Part shown: positions 53,080 to 63,700 of the stretch, piece by piece
Layout of the letters: each line of letters starts with the position of its first letter
How positions within the stretch are numbered: position 1 is the stretch's first letter
From: an uncultured Archangium sp.
Lineage (GTDB): Bacteria > Myxococcota > Myxococcia > Myxococcales > Myxococcaceae
Assembly (NCBI GenBank): GCA_903905455.1
Contig: CAIVGN010000046.1
Span: 62,001-126,000 of the forward strand
Direction of reading: 5' to 3'
DNA: 64,000 nucleotides
The notes under the pieces: generated by a model
Databases searched by the model: none
What the model saw: the letters and a program-made list of their open reading frames with translations, nothing else
Told to the model about the DNA's origin: nothing
Made by a program: the position numbers and the translations under genes

Positions 53080-54651
53080 CTACTCGAAGGCCCCCATCTC
53101 GGGGTCCTTTTTCGGCGGTGGCTTTTTCCCGACCCCCGTGCCTCCCGGGTTTCGGGGAGCCAGCGGCTCGAGCGGGAAGTCGAAGGATTGATCAGCCTCC
53201 GATCGCAGCACCTTGCTGAGCTCCTTGTGACCCGCGAGCTTGAAGATCAGCGTGCGCGTCGTGCCCCGTGGCCACTCGATCGCCAGCGGCGTGTTGCCGA
53301 TGGTCACCCCGTCCTCGGAAACCTCGGCGCCGTCGGGTGTGGTCTTGATGGTCACCTTCACCGTGCTGGGCTCGACGGCCTTCGGGGCGCGCACCGGCTG
53401 CTCGGGGGGCGCCACCACGAGCGGGGCCGGCGCTTCGAGGGGCGGCGGTGGCTTCGAGAGCAACTTCCAGGCGACGGCGCCGCCCAGCGCGATCACGACG
53501 AGGGCGGCGATGCCCACCAGGGCCGCGAGGGGGGCGGGCTGCTTCGCCGTCGGGGCCGCTTCAGGCACGGGCACCGGCGCCGGGGCCGGCTCGATGCGCG
53601 AGGCCGACTTCGGCAGCGGCCGAGAGACCGACGAGATGGCCTTCGAGGGCACCCGGGAATTGGCGCGGCTCCCCGACTTCCGGGAGGCCGACGACGAGCC
53701 GCTCCCCGGTTCGCGGTCCCCCGGCTCGGGGGTGAAGGCGGGGAGGGCGTCGAGCACCGAGTCGGGCGCCCCGGAGAGCGCCGCGTGGAGCGACTGGAGG
53801 AAATCCTCCGCCGTCTGAAAGCGGTCTTCCTTCTCGGGCATCAGGCCCTTGACCATGAACTCGTCGATGGACTTCGGCACCGGCGCGCCCTGGCGGTAGG
53901 TCGAGATGGGCGGGACGTGGCCGGCGAGCGCCAGGGTCAGCGCCTTGCGCACCGAGTTGGCGCCGTAGGGGCTGTGGCCGGTGAGGCAGTAATAGAAGAC
54001 GCCCGTCAGCGAGAAGAGGTCGGAGCGCTGGTCGACGACCTCGCCGCCGGCCTGCTCCGGGGGCATGTACTGCGGGGTTCCCAGCACCTGCCCGGTGGAG
54101 GTGAGCTGCTCCTCTTCTTCCTGCTCCAGCGCCTTGACCAGGCCGAAGTCGAGCACCTTGACGTACTCGTTGCCGTCGACCGAGGTGACCATGATGTTGT
54201 GCGGCTTCAGGTCACGGTGGATGACGAGCTGGTGGTGCGCGTGGGCCACGCCGGCCACGGTCTGCTCGATGACCGCCGCGGCCTGGCGCAGGGTGAAGGG
54301 GCCGTCGCGCTTGATGCGCTGGCGCAGCGACTCGCCCTCCAGCAACTCCATCACGTAGTAGCAGTGGCCGTCGGCGGTCCGCCCGAAATCGAAGATGGTG
54401 ATGATGTTCGGGTGGTGCAGGCGGCTGGCGATCTCCGCCTCGCGCCTGAAGCGCTCGAAGAAGGTGGGCGCCATGGCCAACTGCGGGTGCAGCGTCTTGA
54501 GGGCGATGGGGCGCCCCATGCTGGTCTGCACGCCCCGAAAGACCATGCCCATGCCGCCCTGGCCGAGCACCGACTCGACCTTGTATCGGCCGTCGAGGAC
54601 CTGGCCGATCAGGTCCTGGGCGTTGACGGCCTCGAACAGTTCCTTCGCCAT
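53080..54651 (-). CDS. Hanks-type Ser/Thr protein kinase with membrane span and PEGA domain
   Basis: 523 residues. Kinase domain 22-290: glycine loop GQGGMGMV (30-37), Lys52 in ALKTL, HRDLKPHN with Asp147, DFG at 168-170, and MPPEQ in place of APE. A Ser/Arg-rich juxtamembrane region follows, then one span (about 383-402, LAALVGIAALVVIALGGAV), a Pro-rich stretch and a C-terminal PEGA domain (VKVTIKTTPDGAEVSEDG). Topology: kinase inside, PEGA in the periplasm as a possible sensor. TAAACT lies 12 nt before the ATG. Divergent from the ABC-F gene with 58 nt between starts. Confidence 0.93.
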   Translation of the reverse strand: MAKELFEAVNAQDLIGQVLDGRYKVESVLGQGGMGMVFRGVQTSMGRPIALKTLHPQLAMAPTFFERFRREAEIASRLHHPNIITIFDFGRTADGHCYYVMELLEGESLRQRIKRDGPFTLRQAAAVIEQTVAGVAHAHHQLVIHRDLKPHNIMVTSVDGNEYVKVLDFGLVKALEQEEEEQLTSTGQVLGTPQYMPPEQAGGEVVDQRSDLFSLTGVFYYCLTGHSPYGANSVRKALTLALAGHVPPISTYRQGAPVPKSIDEFMVKGLMPEKEDRFQTAEDFLQSLHAALSGAPDSVLDALPAFTPEPGDREPGSGSSSASRKSGSRANSRVPSKAISSVSRPLPKSASRIEPAPAPVPVPEAAPTAKQPAPLAALVGIAALVVIALGGAVAWKLLSKPPPPLEAPAPLVVAPPEQPVRAPKAVEPSTVKVTIKTTPDGAEVSEDGVTIGNTPLAIEWPRGTTRTLIFKLAGHKELSKVLRSEADQSFDFPLEPLAPRNPGGTGVGKKPPPKKDPEMGAFE

Positions 54652-54709
54652 GCGCAGCGCGAGAGTTTACGCGGATCGCTGCGGGCGTGCGTGCTAATCG
54701 CCGCGGTTC

Positions 54710-56659
<1,950 letters not shown>

Positions 56660-56662
56660 GCG

Positions 56663-57322
56663 TCAGATCATCTTGCGGTACACGCCGACGACCCGCCCGA
56701 GGATCATCGTCTGCTTGAAGTCGGACTTGGCCACGTAGATGGGGCTCATGTCCTTGTTGGCAGGCTGGAAGCGGATGCGGTCCCCCTCGGGGAAGTAGCG
56801 CTTCACCGTGGCCTCGTCTTCGATCAGCGCCACGACGATCTCGCCCACCGCGGCGTTGGGCGCCTTCTTGACGAAGATGAAGTCCCCGTCGTGAATGCCA
56901 TCGTCGATCATCGAGCTGCCCTTGACCCGCAGGGCGAAGACCTCCTTGCCGTTGCCGCCGAGCAGGAAGCTGTCGATGCGCACCGTGTCTTCGACGTTCT
57001 CCTGCGCGAGGATCGGTGCGCCGGCGGCGACCCGGCCCAGCAGCGGGATCTCGAGCATCGTGGAGTCCGAGGGCATGCGCTTGGCGCCCAGGCCGAGGAT
57101 CATCCGCGCCCGCTTGGTGGGCACCAGCGACCGGCTCTGCTGCTCGCCGCGCGTCAGGTACCCCTTGCGCTCGAGGGCCTTGAGGTGATCGTTCACCCCG
57201 TTGGTCGACTTGATGTCCATCTCCTCGCCGATCTCGCGGATCGTCGGGGGGAAGCCCCGGTCCTCAGTCGTTCGCTGAATGAAAGTGAGGATTTCCTTCT
57301 GTCGGTCGGTGATCTCGTCCAT
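56663..57322 (-). CDS. lexA: LexA repressor
   Basis: SOS transcriptional repressor. 219 residues from ATG 57322 with AAGGAG 6 nt upstream (the frame stays open to 57505). Winged helix at 1-65 with PPTIREIGEEMDIKSTNGVNDHLKAL as recognition region (in part). Cleavage site Ala100-Gly101 (RVAAGAPILA), nucleophile Ser137 in VKGSSMIDDG and general base Lys174 in TVKRYF, so self-cleavage should be intact. Two LexA boxes lie in its promoter, so it represses itself; recN also has one. Confidence 0.96.
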   Translation of the reverse strand: MDEITDRQKEILTFIQRTTEDRGFPPTIREIGEEMDIKSTNGVNDHLKALERKGYLTRGEQQSRSLVPTKRARMILGLGAKRMPSDSTMLEIPLLGRVAAGAPILAQENVEDTVRIDSFLLGGNGKEVFALRVKGSSMIDDGIHDGDFIFVKKAPNAAVGEIVVALIEDEATVKRYFPEGDRIRFQPANKDMSPIYVAKSDFKQTMILGRVVGVYRKMI

Positions 57323-57341
57323 GGCTGACTCCTTCAAAACG

Positions 57342-57387
57342 CTGGATCTCTGTTCAGTATGGTTCCTGAACAGACGTGCAGAGTCAA
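57342..57387 (-). promoter_or_regulatory. lexA promoter with two opposed LexA boxes
   Basis: On the minus strand TTGACT (57387-57382) is a -35 box, and the next 17 nt (57381-57365, CTGCACGTCTGTTCAGG) match the M. xanthus LexA consensus at every position as I recall it. The opposite strand has a second box, CTGGATCTCTGTTCAGT at 57342-57358. The two share a perfect inverted repeat, CTGTTCAG-N8-CTGAACAG (57350-57373). The first box fills the -35/-10 spacer, so bound LexA would block polymerase. Confidence 0.8.
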
Positions 57388-57431
57388 ATTCTTCATTCGC
57401 GACGTAGGCTTGCGGGCACACTGGGCCACAC

Positions 57432-57935
57432 ATGCTGCGCAGCGTCATCATGTTGGGGGTGGTTGCGGGGCTCGCCGGCTGTCGCGGCGGGCTGGCGGGC
57501 GGCATGTACCAGCGCGACGACGGCCTGCGCTACGCGGTGGTCGAGCCGCCGGGCGGAGACTGGCGCCGGGTGAACTTCGCGGACAACGACCTGGCGTGGG
57601 TGACCTCGAAGACCGGGCACCTCATCGCGCTCAACGCCACCTGCACCGGCCACGAAGATCCCCCGCTCGACGTGCTCACCAACCACCTGGTGATCGGCTT
57701 CACCGACCGCCAGTGGGTGAGCAAGACGCCGTTTCAGCTCGATGGCCGTGACGCCCTGCGCTCGGTGGTGAAGGCGAAGCTCGACGGCGTGCCCACCTCG
57801 CTGGAGCTGGTGGTGCTCAAGAAGAACGGCTGCGTGCACGACTTCACCTACGTGAGCCCGGTGGGCCAGGAAGCCACCTGGCAGCGGGCCTTCGATGCCC
57901 TGGTCGCAGGCTTCCGCCAGGAGCGCGCGCCGTGA
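57432..57935 (+). CDS. Lipoprotein at the head of the Mla operon
   Basis: 167 residues. The signal ends in LAGC (lipobox) followed by RGGLAGG. The mature part is a single globular domain (YAVVEPPGGDWRRVNFADND, NHLVIGFTDRQWVSKTPFQL, LELVVLKKNGCVHDFTYVSP) unrelated to MlaA or MlaC that I can recognise. Its stop overlaps the MlaE-type permease start by four bases (GTGA), which strongly suggests a function with that transporter, perhaps as the outer-membrane partner. TAGGCT at 57405-57410 may be the -10. Confidence 0.8.
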   Translation: MLRSVIMLGVVAGLAGCRGGLAGGMYQRDDGLRYAVVEPPGGDWRRVNFADNDLAWVTSKTGHLIALNATCTGHEDPPLDVLTNHLVIGFTDRQWVSKTPFQLDGRDALRSVVKAKLDGVPTSLELVVLKKNGCVHDFTYVSPVGQEATWQRAFDALVAGFRQERAP

Positions 57936-58780
57936 ACGCCGAGGCGCCGCACCCCGAAGGCGAGCCGGTCGATCCGCCGGAGTTCACCGACATCGTGCAG
58001 CAGGAGCTGAGGGCGATCATCCCCTTCACCGCGCGCGTGCAGGAGGCCTTCGGCGCCTTCGGTGGGTTGATGGTGATGCTGGTGCGCGCGTTTCGCCGGG
58101 CCTTCACGCGGCCCTTCGCGTTCGGCGCGGTCGCCTACCAGATCGAGATGCTGGGCACGCGCTCGCTGTCGATCGCCACGCTGACGGCCGTGTTCGCGGG
58201 CCTGGTGATGACCCTGCAGTTCGCCTTCTTCATGGCGCGCTTCGGCATCGAGCACACCGTGGGCAAGGTGGTGGTGCTCACCCTGTTTCGCGAGCTGGGG
58301 CCGGTGTTGACCGCGCTGACGGTGGGCGCGCGCATCGGCTCGGGCATCACCGCGGAGTTGGGCTCGATGAAGGTGACCGAGCAGATCGACGCCATCTCCG
58401 CGCTGGGCGCCGACCCCATCAAGAAGCTGGTCACCCCGCGGCTGCTGGCCTGCATCCTGGTGATGCCGGCGCTCACCGCCCTGGCCGACGTCTTCGGGCT
58501 GGTGGCCGGATCGGTCGTCGCCGCCACGCAGTACGACATCCCCATGCAGCAGTTCTTCCGCTCGGCGGTGGAGACGGCGGACATCGTCGACTTCACCTCG
58601 GGCATCGGGAAGAGCGCGGTGTTCGGGCTGATCATCGCCATCGTCGGTTGTTTCAAGGGCTTCGGCGTGTCCGGTGGCACCGAGGGCGTGGGCAAGGCGA
58701 CCACCGAGACGGTGGCCATCACCTCGGTGTCGGTGCTGTTGTCCGACTTCTTCCTCACCAAGCTGTTCCTCGCCCTGTGA
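57932..58780 (+). CDS. MlaE-type ABC transporter permease
   Basis: 282 residues, five to six spans, with the permease signatures FRELGPVLTALTVGARIGSG, ITAELGSMKVTEQIDAISAL, and GFGVSGGTEGVGKATTETVA. MlaE family permeases move phospholipids between the inner and outer membranes. The N-terminal 60 residues (PEFTDIVQQELRAIIPFTAR) are cytosolic. It overlaps both neighbours by four bases, so lipoprotein, permease and ATPase are translated as one unit. Confidence 0.94.
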   Translation: MNAEAPHPEGEPVDPPEFTDIVQQELRAIIPFTARVQEAFGAFGGLMVMLVRAFRRAFTRPFAFGAVAYQIEMLGTRSLSIATLTAVFAGLVMTLQFAFFMARFGIEHTVGKVVVLTLFRELGPVLTALTVGARIGSGITAELGSMKVTEQIDAISALGADPIKKLVTPRLLACILVMPALTALADVFGLVAGSVVAATQYDIPMQQFFRSAVETADIVDFTSGIGKSAVFGLIIAIVGCFKGFGVSGGTEGVGKATTETVAITSVSVLLSDFFLTKLFLAL

Positions 58781-59535
58781 GCGCGACCGCCGACGGTGAG
58801 GTGCTCATTCGCTGGGAAGGCCTGTGGAAGGCCTTCGGCGCCAAGCGCGTGTTCGAGGGGCTGGACCTCGAGGTGCGCAAGGGCGAGACGCTGACGATCA
58901 TCGGCGGCTCGGGCTCGGGCAAGAGCGTGATGCTCAAGTGCCTCATCGGCCTGCTGTACCCCGACCGCGGGCACATCTACTTCGAGGGCCAGGACGTCAC
59001 GACCTTCGGCGAGAAGGAGATCCGCGACGTGCGCAAGCGCGTGGCCATGGTCTTCCAGAGCGCGGCGCTCTTCGACTCGCTCACCGTGGCCGAGAACATC
59101 GCCTACCCCCTGCGCGAGCACCTCAAGGACCTGACCGAGGCGGAGATCGCCGACCGGGTGGCGAAGAACCTCAAGATGGTGAACCTGCCGGGCATCGAGC
59201 AGATGCGCCCCTCGGATCTCTCGGGCGGCATGCGCAAGCGCGTGGGCCTGGCGCGGGCCATCGCCATCGAGCCCGAGGTGATCCTCTACGACGAGCCCAC
59301 CACCGGCCTCGACCCCATCAGCGTGCGCATCATCGACGAGTTGATCATCTCCATGAAGAAGCAGCTGGGCTGCACCTCGATCGTCGTCACCCACGACATG
59401 GACAGCGCGTTCCGGGTGAGCGATCGCATGGCGATGCTGGCGCGGCGGAAGATCGTCGCCACCGGAACGGTCAAAGAGATGCAGGCCTCGACGAACCCCG
59501 ACGTGCGCGCGTTCTTCGACGCGAGGAAAGACTGA
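58777..59535 (+). CDS. MlaF-type ABC transporter ATP-binding protein
   Basis: 252 residues. Walker A GGSGSGKSVMLKC, Q loop VFQSAALFDSLTV, signature PSDLSGGMRKRVGLARA, Walker B LYDEPTTGLDP, switch His in VVTHDMDSAF. The conserved FQ(S)xALFDSxTV is typical of the lipid-transport (Mla/TTG2) subfamily. It powers the permease encoded just upstream, with a GTGA overlap, and is followed by the MlaD-type protein after 3 nt. Confidence 0.95.
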   Translation: MSATADGEVLIRWEGLWKAFGAKRVFEGLDLEVRKGETLTIIGGSGSGKSVMLKCLIGLLYPDRGHIYFEGQDVTTFGEKEIRDVRKRVAMVFQSAALFDSLTVAENIAYPLREHLKDLTEAEIADRVAKNLKMVNLPGIEQMRPSDLSGGMRKRVGLARAIAIEPEVILYDEPTTGLDPISVRIIDELIISMKKQLGCTSIVVTHDMDSAFRVSDRMAMLARRKIVATGTVKEMQASTNPDVRAFFDARKD

Positions 59536-59538
59536 CCC

Positions 59539-60672
59539 ATGGCACCACCTCCCATGAACCCCGCCGAGCGTGAAAAGCGGGTCATCATCCGTGCCGGGCT
59601 CTTCATCGCGCTCGGCCTGGCGCTGGCCGCCATCGTCGTCTTCGTGATCGGCAAGGAGCGGCGGCTCTTCGAGCAGCAGAACGTCTACACCGGCGCCTTC
59701 GAGAACGTCGACGGCCTGGCCCTCGACTCGCCCGTGCGGCTCGGCGGCCTGACCGCGGGCAAGGTCTCGAAGATCAGCTTCGCGCCGGAGATCGGTGACA
59801 AGCGCATCATGGTCACGATGGAGATCAGCAACCGCTTCCAGGAGCGCGTGCGGGCCGACTCCGTGGCGCGCATCACCGGCCGCGGCATCCTCGGCGACAA
59901 GGCCATCGACATCTCGCTGGGCTCCCCCGAGAAGGCCGTGGTGCCCAACAAGGGCGAGCTGCAGACCGGCACCTCGGGCGACATCAGCTCGCTGCTCAAG
60001 GCGACCGGCGAGGTGATCGACAACGCGGTGAACATCACCCGCGACCTGCGCTCGGGCGTGCAGTCGTACACCACCGTCGAGATCCGCGACGACGTCACCC
60101 AGTTCATCCGCTCCGCGCGCAACATCGCGATGGAGGTCGAGGCGGGCAAGGGCGTCGCCCACACCATCATCTACGACAAGAAGGTCAGCGATGACCTCAA
60201 GGGCCTGCTCTCGCGCGCCTCCGACGTGGCGCTGCGGCTCGATGGCGCGGTGGCCAAGGTCGACGGCCTTTTGGGCGACATCAAGACCGGCGAGGGCTCG
60301 CTGCACGCGCTGATCTACGACAAGAAGATCGCCAACGCGGTGACCGATCTCGGCGAGGCGGCCGACGAGCTGGCCAAGCTCATCCACGACGCCAAGACCA
60401 CCAAGGACGGGGCGATCTACCAGCTGGTCTACGGCGACGCGAAGACGCTGCTGGCCGACCTCGCCACCGCGGCCAACGACATCAAGACCATCACCACCAA
60501 GATCAAGGCCGGCGAGGGCTCCCTGGGCGCGGTGATCAACGACCCCACGGTGTACGAGGATCTCAAGGAGATCCTGGGGAACATCAAGCGCAACCGCGTG
60601 CTCCGCGAGCTGGTTCGGCTGTCGATCAGCAACGGCGACAAGGTCGACGCGGCGGGCAAGCCGCAGAAGTGA
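59539..60672 (+). CDS. MlaD-family substrate-binding protein
   Basis: 377 residues. A membrane span at about 16-40 (IIRAGLFIALGLALAAIVV) is followed by the MCE domain (YTGAFENVDGLALDSPVRLG, GKVSKISFAPE, ARITGRGILGDKAIDISLG). The remainder is a long helical part with repeated motifs (GEGSLHALIYDKKIANAV, GEGSLGAVINDP), as in the extended members of this family that form a hydrophobic tunnel. It should collect lipids in the periplasm for the Mla transporter. ATG 59539 lies 3 nt after the ATPase stop. Confidence 0.93.
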   Translation: MAPPPMNPAEREKRVIIRAGLFIALGLALAAIVVFVIGKERRLFEQQNVYTGAFENVDGLALDSPVRLGGLTAGKVSKISFAPEIGDKRIMVTMEISNRFQERVRADSVARITGRGILGDKAIDISLGSPEKAVVPNKGELQTGTSGDISSLLKATGEVIDNAVNITRDLRSGVQSYTTVEIRDDVTQFIRSARNIAMEVEAGKGVAHTIIYDKKVSDDLKGLLSRASDVALRLDGAVAKVDGLLGDIKTGEGSLHALIYDKKIANAVTDLGEAADELAKLIHDAKTTKDGAIYQLVYGDAKTLLADLATAANDIKTITTKIKAGEGSLGAVINDPTVYEDLKEILGNIKRNRVLRELVRLSISNGDKVDAAGKPQK

Positions 60673-60709
60673 GGGGATGTCGGTTTTTCGACGCGCCCTC
60701 GCGGGGGCC

Positions 60710-60715
60710 TAGAGT
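60710..60715 (+). promoter_or_regulatory. Candidate -10 element (TAGAGT)
   Basis: Nine nucleotides before the GTG at 60725 of the large multi-receiver kinase, giving at most a very short leader. Confidence 0.35.
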
Positions 60716-60724
60716 CCCTCCAGC

Positions 60725-63700
60725 GTGCCTCTGAAGCCCATCATTCTCTGCGTAGACGACGAGCAGAACGTGCTCGACGTGTTGTGCCGGATGTTCGATC
60801 GCATGGCGACCGTGCTGACGGCGAAGTCGGGGCCCGAGGCGCTCGACATCCTCCGGTCGCGACCCGTCGACCTGATGATCACCGATCAGAAGATGCCCGA
60901 CATGACCGGCATCGAGCTGGTGCGGGCGGCGCGCAAGGAGGGGATGGGGATCACCACCATCCTGCTCACCGCGTACACCAACCCCAACGACCTGATCGCG
61001 GCCATCAACGACGGGCAGGTGTTCCGCTACGTCACCAAGCCGTGGGACATCAACGATCTCACGATGACCGTGCGCAACGCGCTGTCGGTCGCCCAGCTGC
61101 GCAAGGAGAAGGAGCGGCTGCTCGAGTCGCTGCACAAGCGCATCGAGGCACTCAACGTCATGTACGAGGTCAGCCGCCAGAGCGCGACGGACGCCCCCTC
61201 GCTCGACGCCATCGTCGACCGGCTGCTCTCGACCATCGGCCGGGTGCTGCCCCACGACGCCAGCGCGGTGCTCATCGAGGCCAGCGACGCCCAGACCGCG
61301 GCGCTGCGCATTCGCTGCACGACGGGCCTGACCGAGACCGCCCTGCTGCACGTGAAGGACTCGGTGCTCGGCTCGCACCGCAAGGCCGCGGGCGTGGTGC
61401 TGACCGAAGACCGGGTGATCACCAACGTCGCCGGCCACGTGGGCGCGGTGGCCGACGGGCTGTCGACCTTCGCCTGCGCCATCTCCGTGCCGCTGGTCTC
61501 GCAGCAGCAGACCGTGGGCACGCTCTCGCTCTTCTCGACGCGGCCCGACTCGTACAGCACCGAGGACGGCGAGCTGCTCGACCTGCTGGTCAACCAGACC
61601 ACCGACGCCATCACCCACGTGCGCGCGGCCGAGCGCGAGGCCCGCCTGCGCATCGAGCAGATGGTCGAGGCCATGGGCGACGGGGTGATCCTCACCGACG
61701 CGAAGGGCGGGGTGGTGGTGGTCAACGGCGCCGCCCGCACCTACCTGCACCTCCCGCAGGGCGAGCCCCGGCCCACCTTCGACCAGCTCACCACCGCCCT
61801 GGGGCTCTCGCCCTTCGACCTGGTGCGCGGCTGGGAATACGGCGGCACCAAGACCATGCGGGAGGAGCTGAAGTTCGGCGACCGCGACCTGGAGCTGGTG
61901 GTCACGCCCGTTGCCACCCCCGCCAAGGAACTCAAGGGCCTGGTGCTGGTGCTGCGCGACGTCAGCGAGCAGAAGCTGCTGACGCAGCGCAAGGACGAGT
62001 TCGTGGGCGTCATCAGCCACGAGCTGCGCACCCCCCTGACGAGCATCGCCGGCGCCCTCGACCTGGTGCTCAACCGCCTCGCCGGCGACGTCACCGAGAA
62101 GCAGAGGCGCTTCCTCACCATGGCCCGCGATTCGACCGAGCGGCTCAACCTCCTGGTCGACGACCTCCTCGATCTCGCGAAGTTCGAGCAGGGCGCGATG
62201 CGCATGGACTTCCAGTTGATGCGGCTCGACGAGCTGGTGAAGACCGCGGTCGAGCGCTACGGGCCGTCGTTCGCGGAGCGCGGCGTGGAGGTCGCGCTCG
62301 AGACCACCGCCACCGACGTGAAGCTGCTGGCGGACCCCAACCGGCTCAACCAGGTGATCAACAACCTCCTGACCAACGCGGTGAAGTTCACGGCCGGCGG
62401 GGGCCAGGTGAAGGTCGTCGTGGGGCGCTCGACCGAGGCGCCCGGCAGCGCGGTGCTCTCGGTGTGGAACTCCGGCGAGCCCATCGCCGAGGCCGACCTC
62501 GAGCGCATCTTCGACCGCTTCGAGCAGGCCCGCACCGCCAAGACCCGCAGCGTGCCCGGCACCGGCCTGGGGCTGTCGATCTGCAAGACCATCGTGGAAG
62601 CGCACGGCGGGCGTATCTGGGCCGAGCCGTCACCCGATGGCGCGCGCTTCGTCGCCGTCTTCCCCGAGCAGCCGCCCGAGCAGGTGCCGGCCCCCGACGA
62701 CCAGGTGAGACCCTCGCGCGGCACGGTGTTGATCGTCGAGGACGAGCCGCAGTTGGCGTGGCTGCTCAAGGCGCAGTTGCTCAACGCCGGGCTCAAGGTG
62801 GTGGTCGCCGGCCGGGCCGAGGAGGCGCTCACGGTCGCGCGCAAGCTCCGCCCCGACGTGATCACCCTCGACCACCGGCTCCCCGACGTCGAGGGCCTCA
62901 AGCTGCTCGAGATCTTCCGCCACGACCCCGAGACCAAGGCCGCGCGAACCATCGTGGTGTCCGGGCTCGACGTGCGGGCCGAGGCGGTGCGCGCCGGGGC
63001 GAGCGGGTTTCTGCAGAAGCCGGTCACCGCGGCCAGCTTCCTCTCGAGCGTCGAGGCGGCCCTCAAGGAACGCCACGGAGGGCGCGGGCGCGTGCTGGTG
63101 GTGGACGACGATCCGCAGATCACCGCCATCTGCGCCGAGGTGCTGGCCAACCAGGGCTTCGACGTCGCGTCCGCGGGCTCGATCGCCGAGGCGAAGCTGA
63201 GCATCTCGCGGAAGCGGCCCGAGCTGCTGCTGCTCGACGTGGCGCTGCCCGATGGGGACGGCTTCCAGTTCTTCGAGGCGCTCAAGGCCGATCGCGCGGG
63301 TGGCCCGCTGTCGGTGATCTTCATCTCGGCGCGCAGCGACACCTCGGCCAAGGTGCGCGCGCTGAAGCTGGGCGGCGACGACTACCTCACCAAGCCCTTC
63401 GACGCGCTCGAGCTGGGCGCCCGGGTGGAGTCGGTGCTTCGCCGCCGCACCTCGGACACCAGCGCCAGCCCCACCACCCAGCTGCCGGGCTCGGCGGCCA
63501 TCGAGCGCGAGGTGCAGCGCCGGCTCGGGGAGCGCTCGCCCTTCGCGTTCTGCTACCTCGATCTCGACAACCTCAAGGCGTTCAACGACTTCTACGGCTT
63601 CGCCAAGGCCGACGGGGTGGTGCGCCAGACCGCCGACATCCTGCGCGAGGTGGTGGCGCAGGTCGGAGACGGCTCGGAGTTCGTCGGCCATGTCGCCGGC

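Noticed and set aside
57395-57431. Plus-strand promoter before the Mla-operon lipoprotein driven by LexA
   Set aside because: A TAGGCT is present, but the LexA boxes lie too far upstream and on the lexA side; control of this gene by LexA cannot be argued.
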